This document shows positions 1 through 8,539 of a DNA stretch of 64,000 nt, piece after piece. Positions within the stretch are counted from its first letter, which is position 1. Every line of letters begins with the position of its first letter. The position numbers and the translations under genes are program-made. Origin of the DNA: Pusillibacter faecalis (GTDB taxonomy: Bacteria > Bacillota > Clostridia > Oscillospirales > Oscillospiraceae); the NCBI RefSeq assembly GCF_018408705.1, contig NZ_AP023420.1:2170001-2234000 (forward strand), given 5' to 3'. The notes below the pieces were generated by a model. The model was not told where the DNA came from. It saw only the letters and a program-made list of their open reading frames with translations, and did no database searches.

Positions 1-95
1 TCCGGGGACTTAACCACCCGGAGCAGGGACTTCTTATCCTTCATTTCCCGGCAGCCCACACACTGCCGCTGGGGAATTTTCTTTACTTTCGGCAT
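1..95 (-). CDS. ylxR: YlxR/RnpM family RNA-binding protein (N-terminal part, cut by window edge)
   Basis: The first 31 codons are visible and the rest lies beyond the left edge. The peptide starts MPKVKKIPQRQCVGCR and continues with EMKDKKSLLRVV, the typical start of the DUF448/YlxR family with its C-x-x-C motif. These small nucleic-acid-binding proteins sit in the rimP-nusA-ylxR-infB operon of Firmicutes, and the B. subtilis member was reported to bind RNase P RNA. The start lies 18 bases after the nusA stop codon, so the two are cotranscribed. The family call is firm; its role here is inferred from relatives. Confidence 0.85.
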   Translation of the reverse strand, partial: MPKVKKIPQRQCVGCREMKDKKSLLRVVKSP

Positions 96-113
96 GGTCA
101 GGCCGCCTTTCTC

Positions 114-1256
114 TTAAAATTCTTCCGGAGTCTCTTCTGCGGGCGGCTCTGAGGCCTCCTCGCTCTCCTGGTAGCTTGCGGGCTTGATGTCGATCTTATA
201 GCCGGTGAGACGGGCAGCGAGGCGGGCGTTCTGCCCCTCCTTACCGATGGCCAGGGACAGCTGGTCGTCCGGTACTACACAACGGCAGGCCTTGCCTTCG
301 TCCGCCATCCACACATCCACCACGTCTGCAGGAGCCAGGGCGGCGGCGATAAAGGCGGCGGGGTCCTCGCTCCACTTGATAATATCAATCTTCTCGCCCC
401 GGAGTTCCTCAACGATATTGGCTACCCGCTGCCCTCTGGGGCCGACGCAGGCACCAATGGGGTCCACGTTTTCATCGTTGGACCAGACTGCCATCTTCGT
501 GCGGCTACCGGCTTCACGGGCAATGGAGCGGACCTCCACGATGCCGTCATAAATCTCTGGTACCTCCAGCTCAAAAAGCCGCTTGACAAGTCCCGGATGA
601 GTCCGGGAAATTAGAATCTGGGGGCCGCGGGTGGAGCGGCGGACATCCACTACATACACCTTCACGTGCATCCCCTCGGACAGCTCCTCGCCAGGCACCT
701 GTTCACCGGACATCAGCAGAGCCTCCGTGGTCTCGGAGCCGGTGCCGATGCGCAGCGATGCGTTGCCGGTATTGGGATCAATCCGGGTGACAACGCCGGT
801 GAGGATCTCATGCTGCTTGGAGTTAAACTCATCATAAATCATGCCGCGCTCAGCCTCCCGCAGGCCCTGGATGATGACCTGCTTGCCGTTGCCGGCGGCA
901 ATCCGGCCAAATTCCGTGTTGTCCACGGGAATGTTGACGATATCACCCACCTCGTATTTGGCAGAAATCGCCTTGGCCTCCTCCAGCGTCAGCTCATTGA
1001 TAGGGTCCACATAGTCCTCTTCATCCACGACATTTTTTTGGACGAACATCCGCAGGGTTTGATGGGCCTCATCTACATCCACAATGACATTCTCCACGCC
1101 GTCATGATCTCGCTTATAAGCGGTGGTAATGGCCTGGATAATCTTCTCCATCATGAAGGTCTGGGGAATGCCCCGCTCCTTCTCCAGCAGAGCCAGAGCG
1201 GTGAAGATCTCCGCAGGGTTCATGCCCGCGGGCTCCTTCTGCTTTTTGCCTTTCAT
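114..1256 (-). CDS. nusA: Transcription termination/antitermination factor NusA
   Basis: NusA binds RNA polymerase and nascent RNA and modulates pausing and intrinsic termination. The 380-residue product has the family order: N-terminal RNAP-binding domain (about 1-130), S1 domain (about 135-205, with GVVTRIDPNTGNASLRIG) and two KH domains (GPRGQRV near 285, AIGKEGQNARLAARLTG near 345). It lacks the C-terminal acidic repeats of enterobacterial NusA, as is normal for Firmicutes. A short acidic tail (ESEEASEPPAEE) ends the protein. It lies 58 bases after rimP in the same direction and is followed by ylxR. The leader upstream of rimP carries a terminator that could be under NusA feedback. Confidence 0.97.
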   Translation of the reverse strand: MKGKKQKEPAGMNPAEIFTALALLEKERGIPQTFMMEKIIQAITTAYKRDHDGVENVIVDVDEAHQTLRMFVQKNVVDEEDYVDPINELTLEEAKAISAKYEVGDIVNIPVDNTEFGRIAAGNGKQVIIQGLREAERGMIYDEFNSKQHEILTGVVTRIDPNTGNASLRIGTGSETTEALLMSGEQVPGEELSEGMHVKVYVVDVRRSTRGPQILISRTHPGLVKRLFELEVPEIYDGIVEVRSIAREAGSRTKMAVWSNDENVDPIGACVGPRGQRVANIVEELRGEKIDIIKWSEDPAAFIAAALAPADVVDVWMADEGKACRCVVPDDQLSLAIGKEGQNARLAARLTGYKIDIKPASYQESEEASEPPAEETPEEF

Positions 1257-1314
1257 CGGTTGTGTCTCCTTAAGATATCATAAATTTTAAAACTAGAAAA
1301 TCCAAAAACGGCAC

Positions 1315-1776
1315 CTAAAATTCCACCCGAAGGCGGACTAGGGCCACATCCTTTTTGGCGAAGGTTTTTTCTGTACCACCCACGGTGACGGTGACATCGC
1401 CGCTGGACGCATCATAGGCATGGAGCGTGCCGGCAAATTCTTTACTGCCGTCTTGATTCCGGTAAAGCTTCACCAGTACGGGACTGCCCAGATACCGCTG
1501 AAAGTCTGCGGGCCGCTTGAGCGCTCGCTCCGCACCGGCGGAGCCAACTTCTAAGGTATAACTGCCCTCAATGGGGTCTGCCTCGTCCAGCAGGTCTGAG
1601 AGCTTCCGGGAGATGGCCTCGCAGTCCAGGATATCCACGCCGCCCTCCTTATCCAGCAGGACACGCAGATACCAGGTGCCAGCTTCCTTGACATACTCCA
1701 CGTCCCAAAGGGTGCAGCCCTGCTCCGCGATCACGGGGGCCGCCAGCTCAGCGGTGAGTTCGGTAATTTTTTTCAC
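1315..1776 (-). CDS. rimP: Ribosome maturation factor RimP
   Basis: RimP helps assemble the 30S subunit. The 153-residue product has the family hallmarks LWDVEYVKEAGTWYLRVLLD and DCEAISRKLSDLLDEADPI followed by a C-terminal SH3-like barrel. An upstream ATG would give a 30-residue longer product. The GTG at 1776 is preferred because a strong AAGGGAGG site lies just before it and the translated N-terminus (VKKITELTAEL) then matches the family length. It is first in the rimP-nusA-ylxR operon. Confidence 0.93.
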   Translation of the reverse strand: MKKITELTAELAAPVIAEQGCTLWDVEYVKEAGTWYLRVLLDKEGGVDILDCEAISRKLSDLLDEADPIEGSYTLEVGSAGAERALKRPADFQRYLGSPVLVKLYRNQDGSKEFAGTLHAYDASSGDVTVTVGGTEKTFAKKDVALVRLRVEF

Positions 1777-1837
1777 AGGGGAACCTCCCTTATTCTGACA
1801 AGATTTACAAATTTTAAAAGCGGCAAAATGCCCAATA

Positions 1838-1863
1838 AAAAGAGCGGACCACCGGGTCCACTC
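1838..1863 (-). terminator. Intrinsic terminator inside the rimP-nusA leader (candidate attenuator)
   Basis: Read on the minus strand, GAGTGGACC and GGTCCGCTC pair as a 9-bp stem (one G-U) around a CGGT loop, followed by TTTTTATT. It lies between the predicted promoter at 1889-1917 and the rimP start at 1776, so it must be read through for nusA expression. In B. subtilis the equivalent ylxS-nusA leader carries a NusA-stimulated terminator used for autoregulation. The same role here is an inference. Confidence 0.7.
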
Positions 1864-1888
1864 CACACCTTACCATTCCAATATATGC

Positions 1889-1917
1889 AATATACCACAA
1901 CTGGCAGGATAGTGCAA
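1889..1917 (-). promoter_or_regulatory. Sigma-A promoter of the rimP-nusA operon
   Basis: On the minus strand TTGCAC (-35) is separated by exactly 17 bases from TATATT (-10). Transcription would start near 1882 and give a leader of about 105 bases containing the terminator at 1838-1863. Confidence 0.65.
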
Positions 1918-2000
1918 GGCCTTTTTTGAAGAAAGCTGAATCTTTTCAAGAGAAATCGGAAGGGAAAGCCGCTTGAAAGCGGAGAAGAGCACGAGCTGTT

Positions 2001-2030
2001 TTGCCGCATCGCGCATAATGCGCATAAAAT
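2001..2030 (+). promoter_or_regulatory. Possible sigma-A promoter of the carbamate kinase gene
   Basis: TTGCCG (2001-2006) and TAAAAT (2025-2030) are 18 bases apart, about 80 bases before the arcC start. The -35 match is weak, so this is a plausible rather than firm call. Confidence 0.4.
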
Positions 2031-2108
2031 CAACATGCCAGCACAAACTCCTTTTGAAACAAAGGGGCCGGGAAGAACGGCCACCATCAAAGAAAGGAAG
2101 TACACCTT

Positions 2109-3053
2109 ATGCCGGAAAGACTCGTCATTGCATTGGGCGGTAACGCGCTCCAGTCCAAGGACTCCGCACCTACCGCCGAAGCGCAGCTGGAGGTGGTCCG
2201 CAAGACCGCCAGCCATATTGCCGAGATCAGCCGAAGAGGGTATGAGATGGCGATTGTCCACGGCAATGGACCGCAGGTGGGTCGGATTCTGCTCTCCAGC
2301 GAAACCGCCAGAGACGTGGTGCCACCCATGCCCTTTGACGTCTGCGGCGCCATGAGCCAGGGCTATATCGGCTATCACATCCAGCAGGCGCTGAAATATG
2401 CCCTGGCTGCCCGAAACCGGAACTATCCCGTGGTATCCCTAACCACCCAGGTGGTTGTGGATAAAAATGACCCCGCATTTCAAAACCCTACCAAGCCAAT
2501 TGGGGGCTTCTACTCCGCTGAGGAGGCCCGCCAGCTGGAACAGGAGAAGGGCTATGTTCTGCGGGAGGATGCCGGCCGGGGCTGGCGGAGAGTGGTGGCC
2601 TCGCCATTACCCAGGAAGATCGTGGAGATTGGCGCTGTGCGGCTGCTGTGGGACCATGCCATTGTCATCACCTGCGGCGGCGGGGGAATTCCGGTGGTGG
2701 AGAACCCTGACGGCACCCTGGAAGGCGTGGCGGCGGTTATCGACAAGGACTTTGCTGCGGAATTGCTGGCAGAAGAGGTGGATGCCGACGTGCTGCTGAT
2801 CCTGACGGAGGTGGAAAAGGTGGCCATCAACTTTGGTAAGCCAGACGAGAAAGATTTGGATCACCTGAGCCTGGCAGAGGCCGCTCGGTATGCGGCGGAG
2901 GGACAATTCGGCGTGGGCAGTATGCTGCCCAAGGTGCAGGCGGCTATGAAATTTGTCCGGACAAACCCCGGCAAGCGGGCCATCATCACCAGCTTGGATA
3001 AGTGCCTGGATGCCCTGGAGGGAAAGACGGGAACCGCAGTAACTTTTGCGTAA
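2109..3053 (+). CDS. arcC: Carbamate kinase
   Basis: This enzyme catalyses the reversible ATP + carbamate to carbamoyl phosphate + ADP reaction, normally making ATP at the end of arginine deiminase, agmatine or allantoin/purine breakdown. The 314-residue product has the family length and motifs: LVIALGGNALQ at the N-terminus, VHGNGPQVG near 52, and KDFAAELLAEEVDADVLLILTEVEKVAINFG near 220-250. The ATG is preceded by GAAAGGAAG. No arginine deiminase or carbamoyltransferase gene lies nearby, so its pathway partner must be elsewhere. Confidence 0.95.
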   Translation: MPERLVIALGGNALQSKDSAPTAEAQLEVVRKTASHIAEISRRGYEMAIVHGNGPQVGRILLSSETARDVVPPMPFDVCGAMSQGYIGYHIQQALKYALAARNRNYPVVSLTTQVVVDKNDPAFQNPTKPIGGFYSAEEARQLEQEKGYVLREDAGRGWRRVVASPLPRKIVEIGAVRLLWDHAIVITCGGGGIPVVENPDGTLEGVAAVIDKDFAAELLAEEVDADVLLILTEVEKVAINFGKPDEKDLDHLSLAEAARYAAEGQFGVGSMLPKVQAAMKFVRTNPGKRAIITSLDKCLDALEGKTGTAVTFA

Positions 3054-3056
3054 AAG

Positions 3057-3092
3057 GCCTGGGGTGTCCGGCCGCGGCTGGGCGCCCCAGGC
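3057..3092 (-). terminator. Intrinsic terminator for trmO
   Basis: GCCTGGGG (3057-3064) pairs with CCCCAGGC (3085-3092). Read on the minus strand it is followed by CTTTTACG, so it fits termination of the minus-strand trmO gene. The T-run is short. Confidence 0.5.
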
Positions 3093-3137
3093 ACTGCCAT
3101 GGGCGGAGATATTGGCGAGATGACAGGATGCCAGACG

Positions 3138-3821
3138 CTATCTGGAGCTGTTGATTGCCAACACGGTCAACCGCTGGCCGGATACGGAAAATTTGATCTC
3201 CATGCCTGCAAAGCCAAATCCATAGACCCGCTGAGGGTCCTCCTGATAGCGGGGACGGGGGTCCTGGGCCAACACGCCACGCAGAGCTTCCAGCCGCTGT
3301 GAGGGAATCTGCTGCAGGAGATCCGGGGGAATGACTACCTCCAGCGCCTCGGCGGGAACGGAGGCAAAGCCCTCCAGCGCGCCGGGATGGCTGTCGGCGT
3401 AGGGAATATAGGGTTTGATATCCAGAATCGGACTCCCGTCCGCCAGGTCTGCGCCCCGCACCCGAAGCACAGTGCCCCACGTCGGGGTCGTCTCAATCCC
3501 CGCCAGTTCCACGCAGGAAAGGCCAATGGGGTTTGGCCGAAAAGGAGAGCGGGTGGCGAAAATTCCCATTCGCTGATTACCGCCAAGGCGCGGCGGCCGC
3601 ACAGTGGGGGACCAGGTCTCCCGGGCGGAGCGGTCAAACACCCAGATGAGCCACAGGTGGGAAAACCCCTCGATCCCCCGAAGAGCATCCGAATTCCGAA
3701 ATTCCGGCGTAAAGACTACCGTGGACTCCAGGGAGGGTACCAGTCCGCTCTGCCGCGGCACCCCGAATTTGGTGGGAAATTCACTTTGAATATGGGCGAT
3801 AGCCCTCATAGAAATATCCAT
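3138..3821 (-). CDS. trmO: tRNA (N6-threonylcarbamoyladenosine37-N6)-methyltransferase TrmO/TsaA
   Basis: TrmO methylates t6A37 in tRNAs that read ACY codons, using S-adenosylmethionine in a beta-barrel fold. The 227-residue product shows the family core: AIAHIQSEFPTKFGVPRQSGL near the start, FRNSDALRGIEGFSHLWLIWVF (about 40-60), and the substrate-binding region NQRMGIFATRSPFRPNPIGLS. An upstream in-frame ATG would add 45 residues. The ATG at 3821 is chosen because GAGGTG lies 6 bases before it and the N-terminus then begins just before the conserved IAxIxS strand. It converges with arcC and diverges from the DUF1576 gene. Confidence 0.92.
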   Translation of the reverse strand: MDISMRAIAHIQSEFPTKFGVPRQSGLVPSLESTVVFTPEFRNSDALRGIEGFSHLWLIWVFDRSARETWSPTVRPPRLGGNQRMGIFATRSPFRPNPIGLSCVELAGIETTPTWGTVLRVRGADLADGSPILDIKPYIPYADSHPGALEGFASVPAEALEVVIPPDLLQQIPSQRLEALRGVLAQDPRPRYQEDPQRVYGFGFAGMEIKFSVSGQRLTVLAINSSR

Positions 3822-3915
3822 GTTCATCACCTCATGTCTTTGAAAAATGATACAACAAACCCCTATAGAAAGACAAGCAGGAACCAGAATTTTTAGCCGG
3901 GGGATCAATTTCCTC

Positions 3916-3944
3916 TTGCCTGTTGTCTGGGAATCCCCTATAAT
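3916..3944 (+). promoter_or_regulatory. Sigma-A promoter of the DUF1576 gene
   Basis: TTGCCT (3916-3921), a 17-base spacer and a perfect TATAAT (3939-3944) lie about 65 bases upstream of the coding start. Confidence 0.7.
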
Positions 3945-4007
3945 AAAATAAAACATCTTTTATTTTTGACAGAATTGTGAAAATATTGACGATTAGGGGG
4001 GCGCCGC

Positions 4008-5420
4008 TTGCAGGACCGATATAAAAAAATGATTCCTGGAACCATTCTAGCTTCGATTTTACTCATGCTGCTGGGAGTTTTGCTGGATGATCCGGCCGAT
4101 ATTCTGCCGGGGCTATACCGGATCGTTACCATGCAGGATTTGCTGATTACAGATTACGTTTATATTGCTGGCGTGGGCGCTACACTGATCAATTGCGGAC
4201 TGATTATGCTGATTTCCGTTTTGATCATTAAGCTCTCCAAAGATGCACTCAATGGCTTTACTCTGGTGGAGATCGGGCTCATGGCGGGTTTCTCCCTGTT
4301 TGGAAAAAATATCTTCAATATTTGGCCCATTATTTTGGGCACATGGCTATACGCAAAATACCAGCGGGAGCCCTTCGGCAAATATGCCGGTGTGGCACTG
4401 CTTGCCACATCTCTTTCACCGCTGGTAAGTTATATGGCGCTGGGAAGCATCCACGCCAACCTGCTTCTTGGTATTGTGACCGGTGTGCTGGTGGGGTTCA
4501 TTCTGCCGTCCCTCTCGGCCTATACATACAAGATTCAAAATGGACTTAATCTCTATAATATGGGGTTTGCCTGCGGACTCTTTGCCATGATGATTGTGCC
4601 GGTGCTAATTGCCTTTGGTGACCAGCCGGACTCTGTTCTGTATTGGGCAACCGGGTATAATGAGACCTTCACCATTGTTTTGACGATTTTGTGTGTTGGA
4701 CTGATTTTGACAGGGCTGTTCTTTGCCGGGATGCCGGTCTGGGCTGTCTGGGCCGGCTACCGCCGGCTGCTGTCTACCACTGGCCGCGCGCCGAGTGATT
4801 ACCTGCGGATGTTTGGTGGTGGGCCGGTGTTGGTCAACATGGGTGTGAATGGGCTGATCGGCATGGCCTATGTATTTTTAGTGGGTGGAGACCTGAACGG
4901 ACCGACTCTGGGCGGCATTTTCACCATCATGGGTTTTTCTGCGTTTGGAAAGCATGTGCTGAACATTCTGCCAGTAATGCTGGGGGTTTATTTGGGGGCT
5001 TATGGCATGCACTACCATTCGGATTACCCCTCGCTGCAGCTGGCGGGGCTCTTCGGTACTACGCTGGCTCCCATCGCCGGACATTTCGGATGGCCCTACG
5101 GAATTCTGGCGGGTTTCATTCACTCGGCCCTGGTGCTGCAGACCAGCGGACCGGTGGCAGGGCTGAATCTTTACAACAATGGTTTTTCGGGAGGACTTGT
5201 CGCCATTGTGCTCTATCCCACGATCACTGCAATTGCACGTCACCGCCGGCCCAAGCTGCGGGACGAGGACTATTACGATCTTTTTGAAGAGAGCGGTCCA
5301 ATTGATACCTCACGCTGGCGTACCCATGCTAAGGATCATCCATCCAGCTCATCGGAAGGAGCGGCGGAAACTGCCCACCCCGCCTATTCCTCTGGGATGC
5401 TGGATGACGACAGTGAATAA
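4008..5420 (+). CDS. DUF1576 family multi-pass membrane protein
   Basis: The 470-residue protein is largely hydrophobic, with about 11-12 predicted membrane segments and a hydrophilic C-terminal tail (about 410-470). It matches the DUF1576 family as I recall it, including duplicated halves: FTLVEIGLMAGFSLFGKNIFNIWPI near 90 and GPTLGGIFTIMGFSAFGKHVLNILPV near 300 are recognisable repeats, as are the two LNLYNxGF motifs near 180 and 385. The start is TTG at 4008, with AGGGGGG 6 bases upstream. The function is unknown; the duplicated topology suggests a transporter or channel. It stands alone, with its own promoter and terminator. Confidence 0.85.
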   Translation: MQDRYKKMIPGTILASILLMLLGVLLDDPADILPGLYRIVTMQDLLITDYVYIAGVGATLINCGLIMLISVLIIKLSKDALNGFTLVEIGLMAGFSLFGKNIFNIWPIILGTWLYAKYQREPFGKYAGVALLATSLSPLVSYMALGSIHANLLLGIVTGVLVGFILPSLSAYTYKIQNGLNLYNMGFACGLFAMMIVPVLIAFGDQPDSVLYWATGYNETFTIVLTILCVGLILTGLFFAGMPVWAVWAGYRRLLSTTGRAPSDYLRMFGGGPVLVNMGVNGLIGMAYVFLVGGDLNGPTLGGIFTIMGFSAFGKHVLNILPVMLGVYLGAYGMHYHSDYPSLQLAGLFGTTLAPIAGHFGWPYGILAGFIHSALVLQTSGPVAGLNLYNNGFSGGLVAIVLYPTITAIARHRRPKLRDEDYYDLFEESGPIDTSRWRTHAKDHPSSSSEGAAETAHPAYSSGMLDDDSE

Positions 5421-5423
5421 ACG

Positions 5424-5457
5424 AGCCCCCATGCTGAAGGCATGGGGGCTATTTTTT
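5424..5457 (+). terminator. Intrinsic terminator after the DUF1576 gene
   Basis: AGCCCCCATGC and GCATGGGGGCT form a perfect 11-bp stem with a 5-base loop, followed by ATTTTTT. It starts 3 bases after the stop codon. Confidence 0.92.
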
Positions 5458-5594
5458 CAGATTTCACTGGAAAAAAGGGTGTCCGCAGGTGGACGAGGAA
5501 ACCATCCGCTTCAAGTTCCCCTAAAAAAACGGAGCGTCGCCTGGACAGAAAGAAAAGTCCTTTCTGGCGCAAATCTCAAAGTCCGGCAACCATC

Positions 5595-7931
5595 TTATTG
5601 CAGTTTCTGACGGATTTTCGCCTTGACCTCAGGGGAGAGTACCCGGCCGGCCAGCCGCACCGGGAGGGGCGGCACCGAGCAATACCGCTTGCGCACTTGG
5701 TCAAAGGGCTCGACGGCATAGGCGGCAAAAAACGCGGCCCGGTCTGGCGGCGGGGCCAGGGGGAAGGCAAGACGGGGATTGCCCGCCACAGCCCGCTCAA
5801 TGGGAAATGCTTGTCGGTCCAGTTTCAGCTGGTCGAAGAGATAGCTGCCGCGGGCGGTGTTGACCAGCAGCAGGCTGATGCCTTGAGCCTGCTGCTCTGC
5901 CAGCTCGTCAGGGCGCAGGCCCCAGAAGTCTCCCAGAGTGAAATCCCCGGGACGGTTGAGGTTCGTATAGGCACACTGATGGCAGCAGGGCCGCAGGAAC
6001 AGCGCGCAGCCAAAGGCCCGTCCGAATTCTGTGGCAAAAAGAGGCGCGGAATCCACTGTACCGTCGTCATAGACCAGAGTAAAATGGCTGTCCTTCCAGC
6101 CAGTCACCTTGTTGCGAAAGCGTACCGTCTGGAGGTGCTTGCCTTTGCGGGACTCAATGGAATGAACCATGGCCTCCCACACGCCGGGAGAAGGGACGCC
6201 GTGACACACCAGGTCACAGGTAGTGAGGTTTTCCGGCTTGCCGCCTAAGAAGCGGTACAGCCCATCTACCTGGCAGGGGGTGCCGGAGAACAGCACGGGC
6301 CGCTTTTTCAGCGCCTCCCGAATTTCGCGGAAGGTTTTTCCAAGATCGCTCTGTACATATTTGGCCCCCCGCAAACGCCACAGGTCCTCTTTACAAAAGC
6401 ATGCGATATGCCGCAGGTGCTGGCGACTGTCCATGGCGGCGCCATATACAACCCCCCCGGACTCCAAAATATATTCCGCCAGCGTGGTAAAGACCCCGCC
6501 GGAGGTGGAGTCCTTCCGGACCAGATCATTTCGGTTCCAGGCGGCAAAAGCCGCAGGCAGGGGGGAGGGCTCCCGTTCCCGCAGCAAGGGACAGATTGCA
6601 GTGCAGTGGCCGCAGCGGATACACCTGTCCAAGTCTATTGCCGGATAAGAAAAGCCCTCTCGATCCCGTTTCATGGAGATGGCATCCGCCGGGCATCCGC
6701 TGGCGCAGGCAGTGCAGCCCGTACAGTGGCCATGGTCAGCCAACCGAGGCGGTGCGTCCGGCGCTGCCTCAGCGGTTTTCTGGGTATACGGAGTTCCCTC
6801 CAGTGCAGCGCGCAGATAGTCCAGGGAAGCTGCCCGGGCCTCTGAGAGCCTTACCTCTGCCTGCTTCCAGTCGACAGGAGCCTCTAAATCTGCGGTATTC
6901 CCCTGGCCCACAATCCGGTCCGCAAGCCCCAGCCGACTCAACAAGCTGAATGTCCGGGAGCTCTCCGGGTCCGTCAGCTCTGCGGGAGATACGGCGGTGA
7001 AGAAGGGGACATGAAACTGGGCTGCAAATACAGTGCCATGGAAGGAGTTTGTAAAGACAAAGGCGGCATTTTGGAAGAGCTCCAAAAATTCCGCTGGCCC
7101 CGCATCCAGCACGCAGCGGGCCTTGGGGTGGACCTTTTGCCGGATACCGCACAGCTGCACGATAGGCATAGCGCTGCGGCGGGCAAACTCCTGAAGATAG
7201 GGTTCCAAAGCCCCGGGCTTGTTGATGCAGTAGCAGAGAATATAGCCGTTTGGCACCGGCACCGGAAGCTGGAAGCCGAACGTCCCACGGGTTGTGAACA
7301 GGTGGTCGGAGGCGGCCGCGGCCCACTGTTGCGCGGAGAGCAGCAGTGTGGGGTCCAGCACCACCGGGACATCTTGCCCCGTGATTCCTGCCACAATCTT
7401 TTGCCCCTGCCGTTCCCGGACAGAGAGATGGGAGAACCGTGCGAGGTACCCCCGCAGCTCTTCCTCCATATCCGTTGGGATGTGGGGAATTCCAAAGGAG
7501 GGGGCGTAGGCAATGTGCCGCCTGTCGGAGAACGCGCCGAAAAAGACCGGGTCAAACCGGCCGTCCGGGAAAATTTGTGGGTTCCAGATCTGGTCGCTGC
7601 CGGAGAGAATCACATCATAGGGCAGCGCCGCGTCCCGCAGCTCCGCAAAGCTTCCAAACCGGTGGGAAGAGATGCGCAGATGTTCTTGAGAGAACTGCTC
7701 AAACCGCTCATACCGGCTGCGCAGAGCCTGGTAATGCAGGGCGGTATGAACGTCGGCGGCGGTGCTGCCAAGACCGGTGGGCCGGCGAAAAAGGGCATTG
7801 TCCTGGTTGACAAAATAGTCAATGATCTCACAGGTGTGGCCCAGGGATTCCACCGCCCGTTCCGTGGCCGCAGCCTGCAAGGCGGCTCCATAGTGGTGGA
7901 TATGATAGAACGTGACAAGTCCTGTGTTCAA
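5595..7931 (-). CDS. Polysaccharide pyruvyl transferase - ferredoxin - F420 dehydrogenase beta-like fusion protein
   Basis: A 778-residue fusion. Residues 1 to about 310 match the polysaccharide pyruvyl transferase family (MNTGLVTFYHIHHYGAALQA, DVILSGSDQIWNP, FTNSFHGTVFAAQFHVPF). Around 395-450 there are two [4Fe-4S] motifs, CTGCTACASGCP and CIRCGHCTAICP. The rest (about 465-778) matches the coenzyme F420 hydrogenase/dehydrogenase beta-subunit N and C domains (STSGGVFTTLAEYILESGG, SGTPCQVDGLYRFL, CHQCAYTNLNRPGDFTLGDFWG). Separate or fused versions are found in exopolysaccharide clusters, where they may add and reduce pyruvyl or related groups on sugars. No glycosyltransferases lie nearby, so the substrate is unknown. 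It follows comEB by 19 bases and is probably cotranscribed with it. Confidence 0.88.
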   Translation of the reverse strand: MNTGLVTFYHIHHYGAALQAAATERAVESLGHTCEIIDYFVNQDNALFRRPTGLGSTAADVHTALHYQALRSRYERFEQFSQEHLRISSHRFGSFAELRDAALPYDVILSGSDQIWNPQIFPDGRFDPVFFGAFSDRRHIAYAPSFGIPHIPTDMEEELRGYLARFSHLSVRERQGQKIVAGITGQDVPVVLDPTLLLSAQQWAAAASDHLFTTRGTFGFQLPVPVPNGYILCYCINKPGALEPYLQEFARRSAMPIVQLCGIRQKVHPKARCVLDAGPAEFLELFQNAAFVFTNSFHGTVFAAQFHVPFFTAVSPAELTDPESSRTFSLLSRLGLADRIVGQGNTADLEAPVDWKQAEVRLSEARAASLDYLRAALEGTPYTQKTAEAAPDAPPRLADHGHCTGCTACASGCPADAISMKRDREGFSYPAIDLDRCIRCGHCTAICPLLREREPSPLPAAFAAWNRNDLVRKDSTSGGVFTTLAEYILESGGVVYGAAMDSRQHLRHIACFCKEDLWRLRGAKYVQSDLGKTFREIREALKKRPVLFSGTPCQVDGLYRFLGGKPENLTTCDLVCHGVPSPGVWEAMVHSIESRKGKHLQTVRFRNKVTGWKDSHFTLVYDDGTVDSAPLFATEFGRAFGCALFLRPCCHQCAYTNLNRPGDFTLGDFWGLRPDELAEQQAQGISLLLVNTARGSYLFDQLKLDRQAFPIERAVAGNPRLAFPLAPPPDRAAFFAAYAVEPFDQVRKRYCSVPPLPVRLAGRVLSPEVKAKIRQKLQ

Positions 7932-7950
7932 GCAAACGCTCTCCCTTTCT

Positions 7951-8454
7951 TTATGAGTTCAGATCCATCTCAGGTTCCCGGGGGAGCAACAGGTCATCCT
8001 CCTGAACCCAGTCAGCCACAGGGACCACTTCAAACTCCGTCTCTGTCCTGCGAATCACGACTTTCTCCAATCCTGCGTTGATCACCAGCCGCCGGCACAT
8101 GGGGCAGGAGGTGGCGTCGGAGAGCAGCGCATGGGTTCTGGCATCCCGGCCCACCAGATAAATAGTGCCGCCCACCATATCCCGCCGGGGAGCGGAGATG
8201 ATGGCGTTCGCCTCGGCGTGAACGCTGCGGCACAGCTCATACCGTTCGCCCCGGGGAATCTTCATGGCCTCCCGGGAGCAGTAGCCCAGGTCTGAGCAGT
8301 TGGCACGGCCCCGGGGAGCACCGTTGTAACCGGTCGAGATAATCTCATCATTTTTCACGATGATCGCACCGTAGAGCCGGCGCAGGCAGGTGGATCGCTC
8401 CAACACGGTCTCGGCGATGTTCAGATAGTAGTTTTCCTTGCTGATTCGCTCCAT
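7951..8454 (-). CDS. comEB: Deoxycytidylate deaminase / ComEB family
   Basis: This zinc enzyme deaminates dCMP to dUMP to supply dTMP synthesis. The 167-residue product carries the zinc motifs SVHAEANAI and SCPMCRRLV, plus the family N-terminus YYLNIAETVLERSTCLRRLYGAIIV. An upstream ATG would add 8 residues. ATG 8454 is preferred because GGAGGAG lies 5 bases before it and MERISKENYYLNIA fits the family start. It lies between xdhC and the pyruvyl-transferase fusion. Confidence 0.92.
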   Translation of the reverse strand: MERISKENYYLNIAETVLERSTCLRRLYGAIIVKNDEIISTGYNGAPRGRANCSDLGYCSREAMKIPRGERYELCRSVHAEANAIISAPRRDMVGGTIYLVGRDARTHALLSDATSCPMCRRLVINAGLEKVVIRRTETEFEVVPVADWVQEDDLLLPREPEMDLNS

Positions 8455-8539
8455 AACAGCTCCTCCGGTCTTTGTCATGTTTCCGTCGTAATGCTGCAGA
8501 TTGTATCATGAAATGAGGCTCTTGGCAAGAGGAAGCGGC

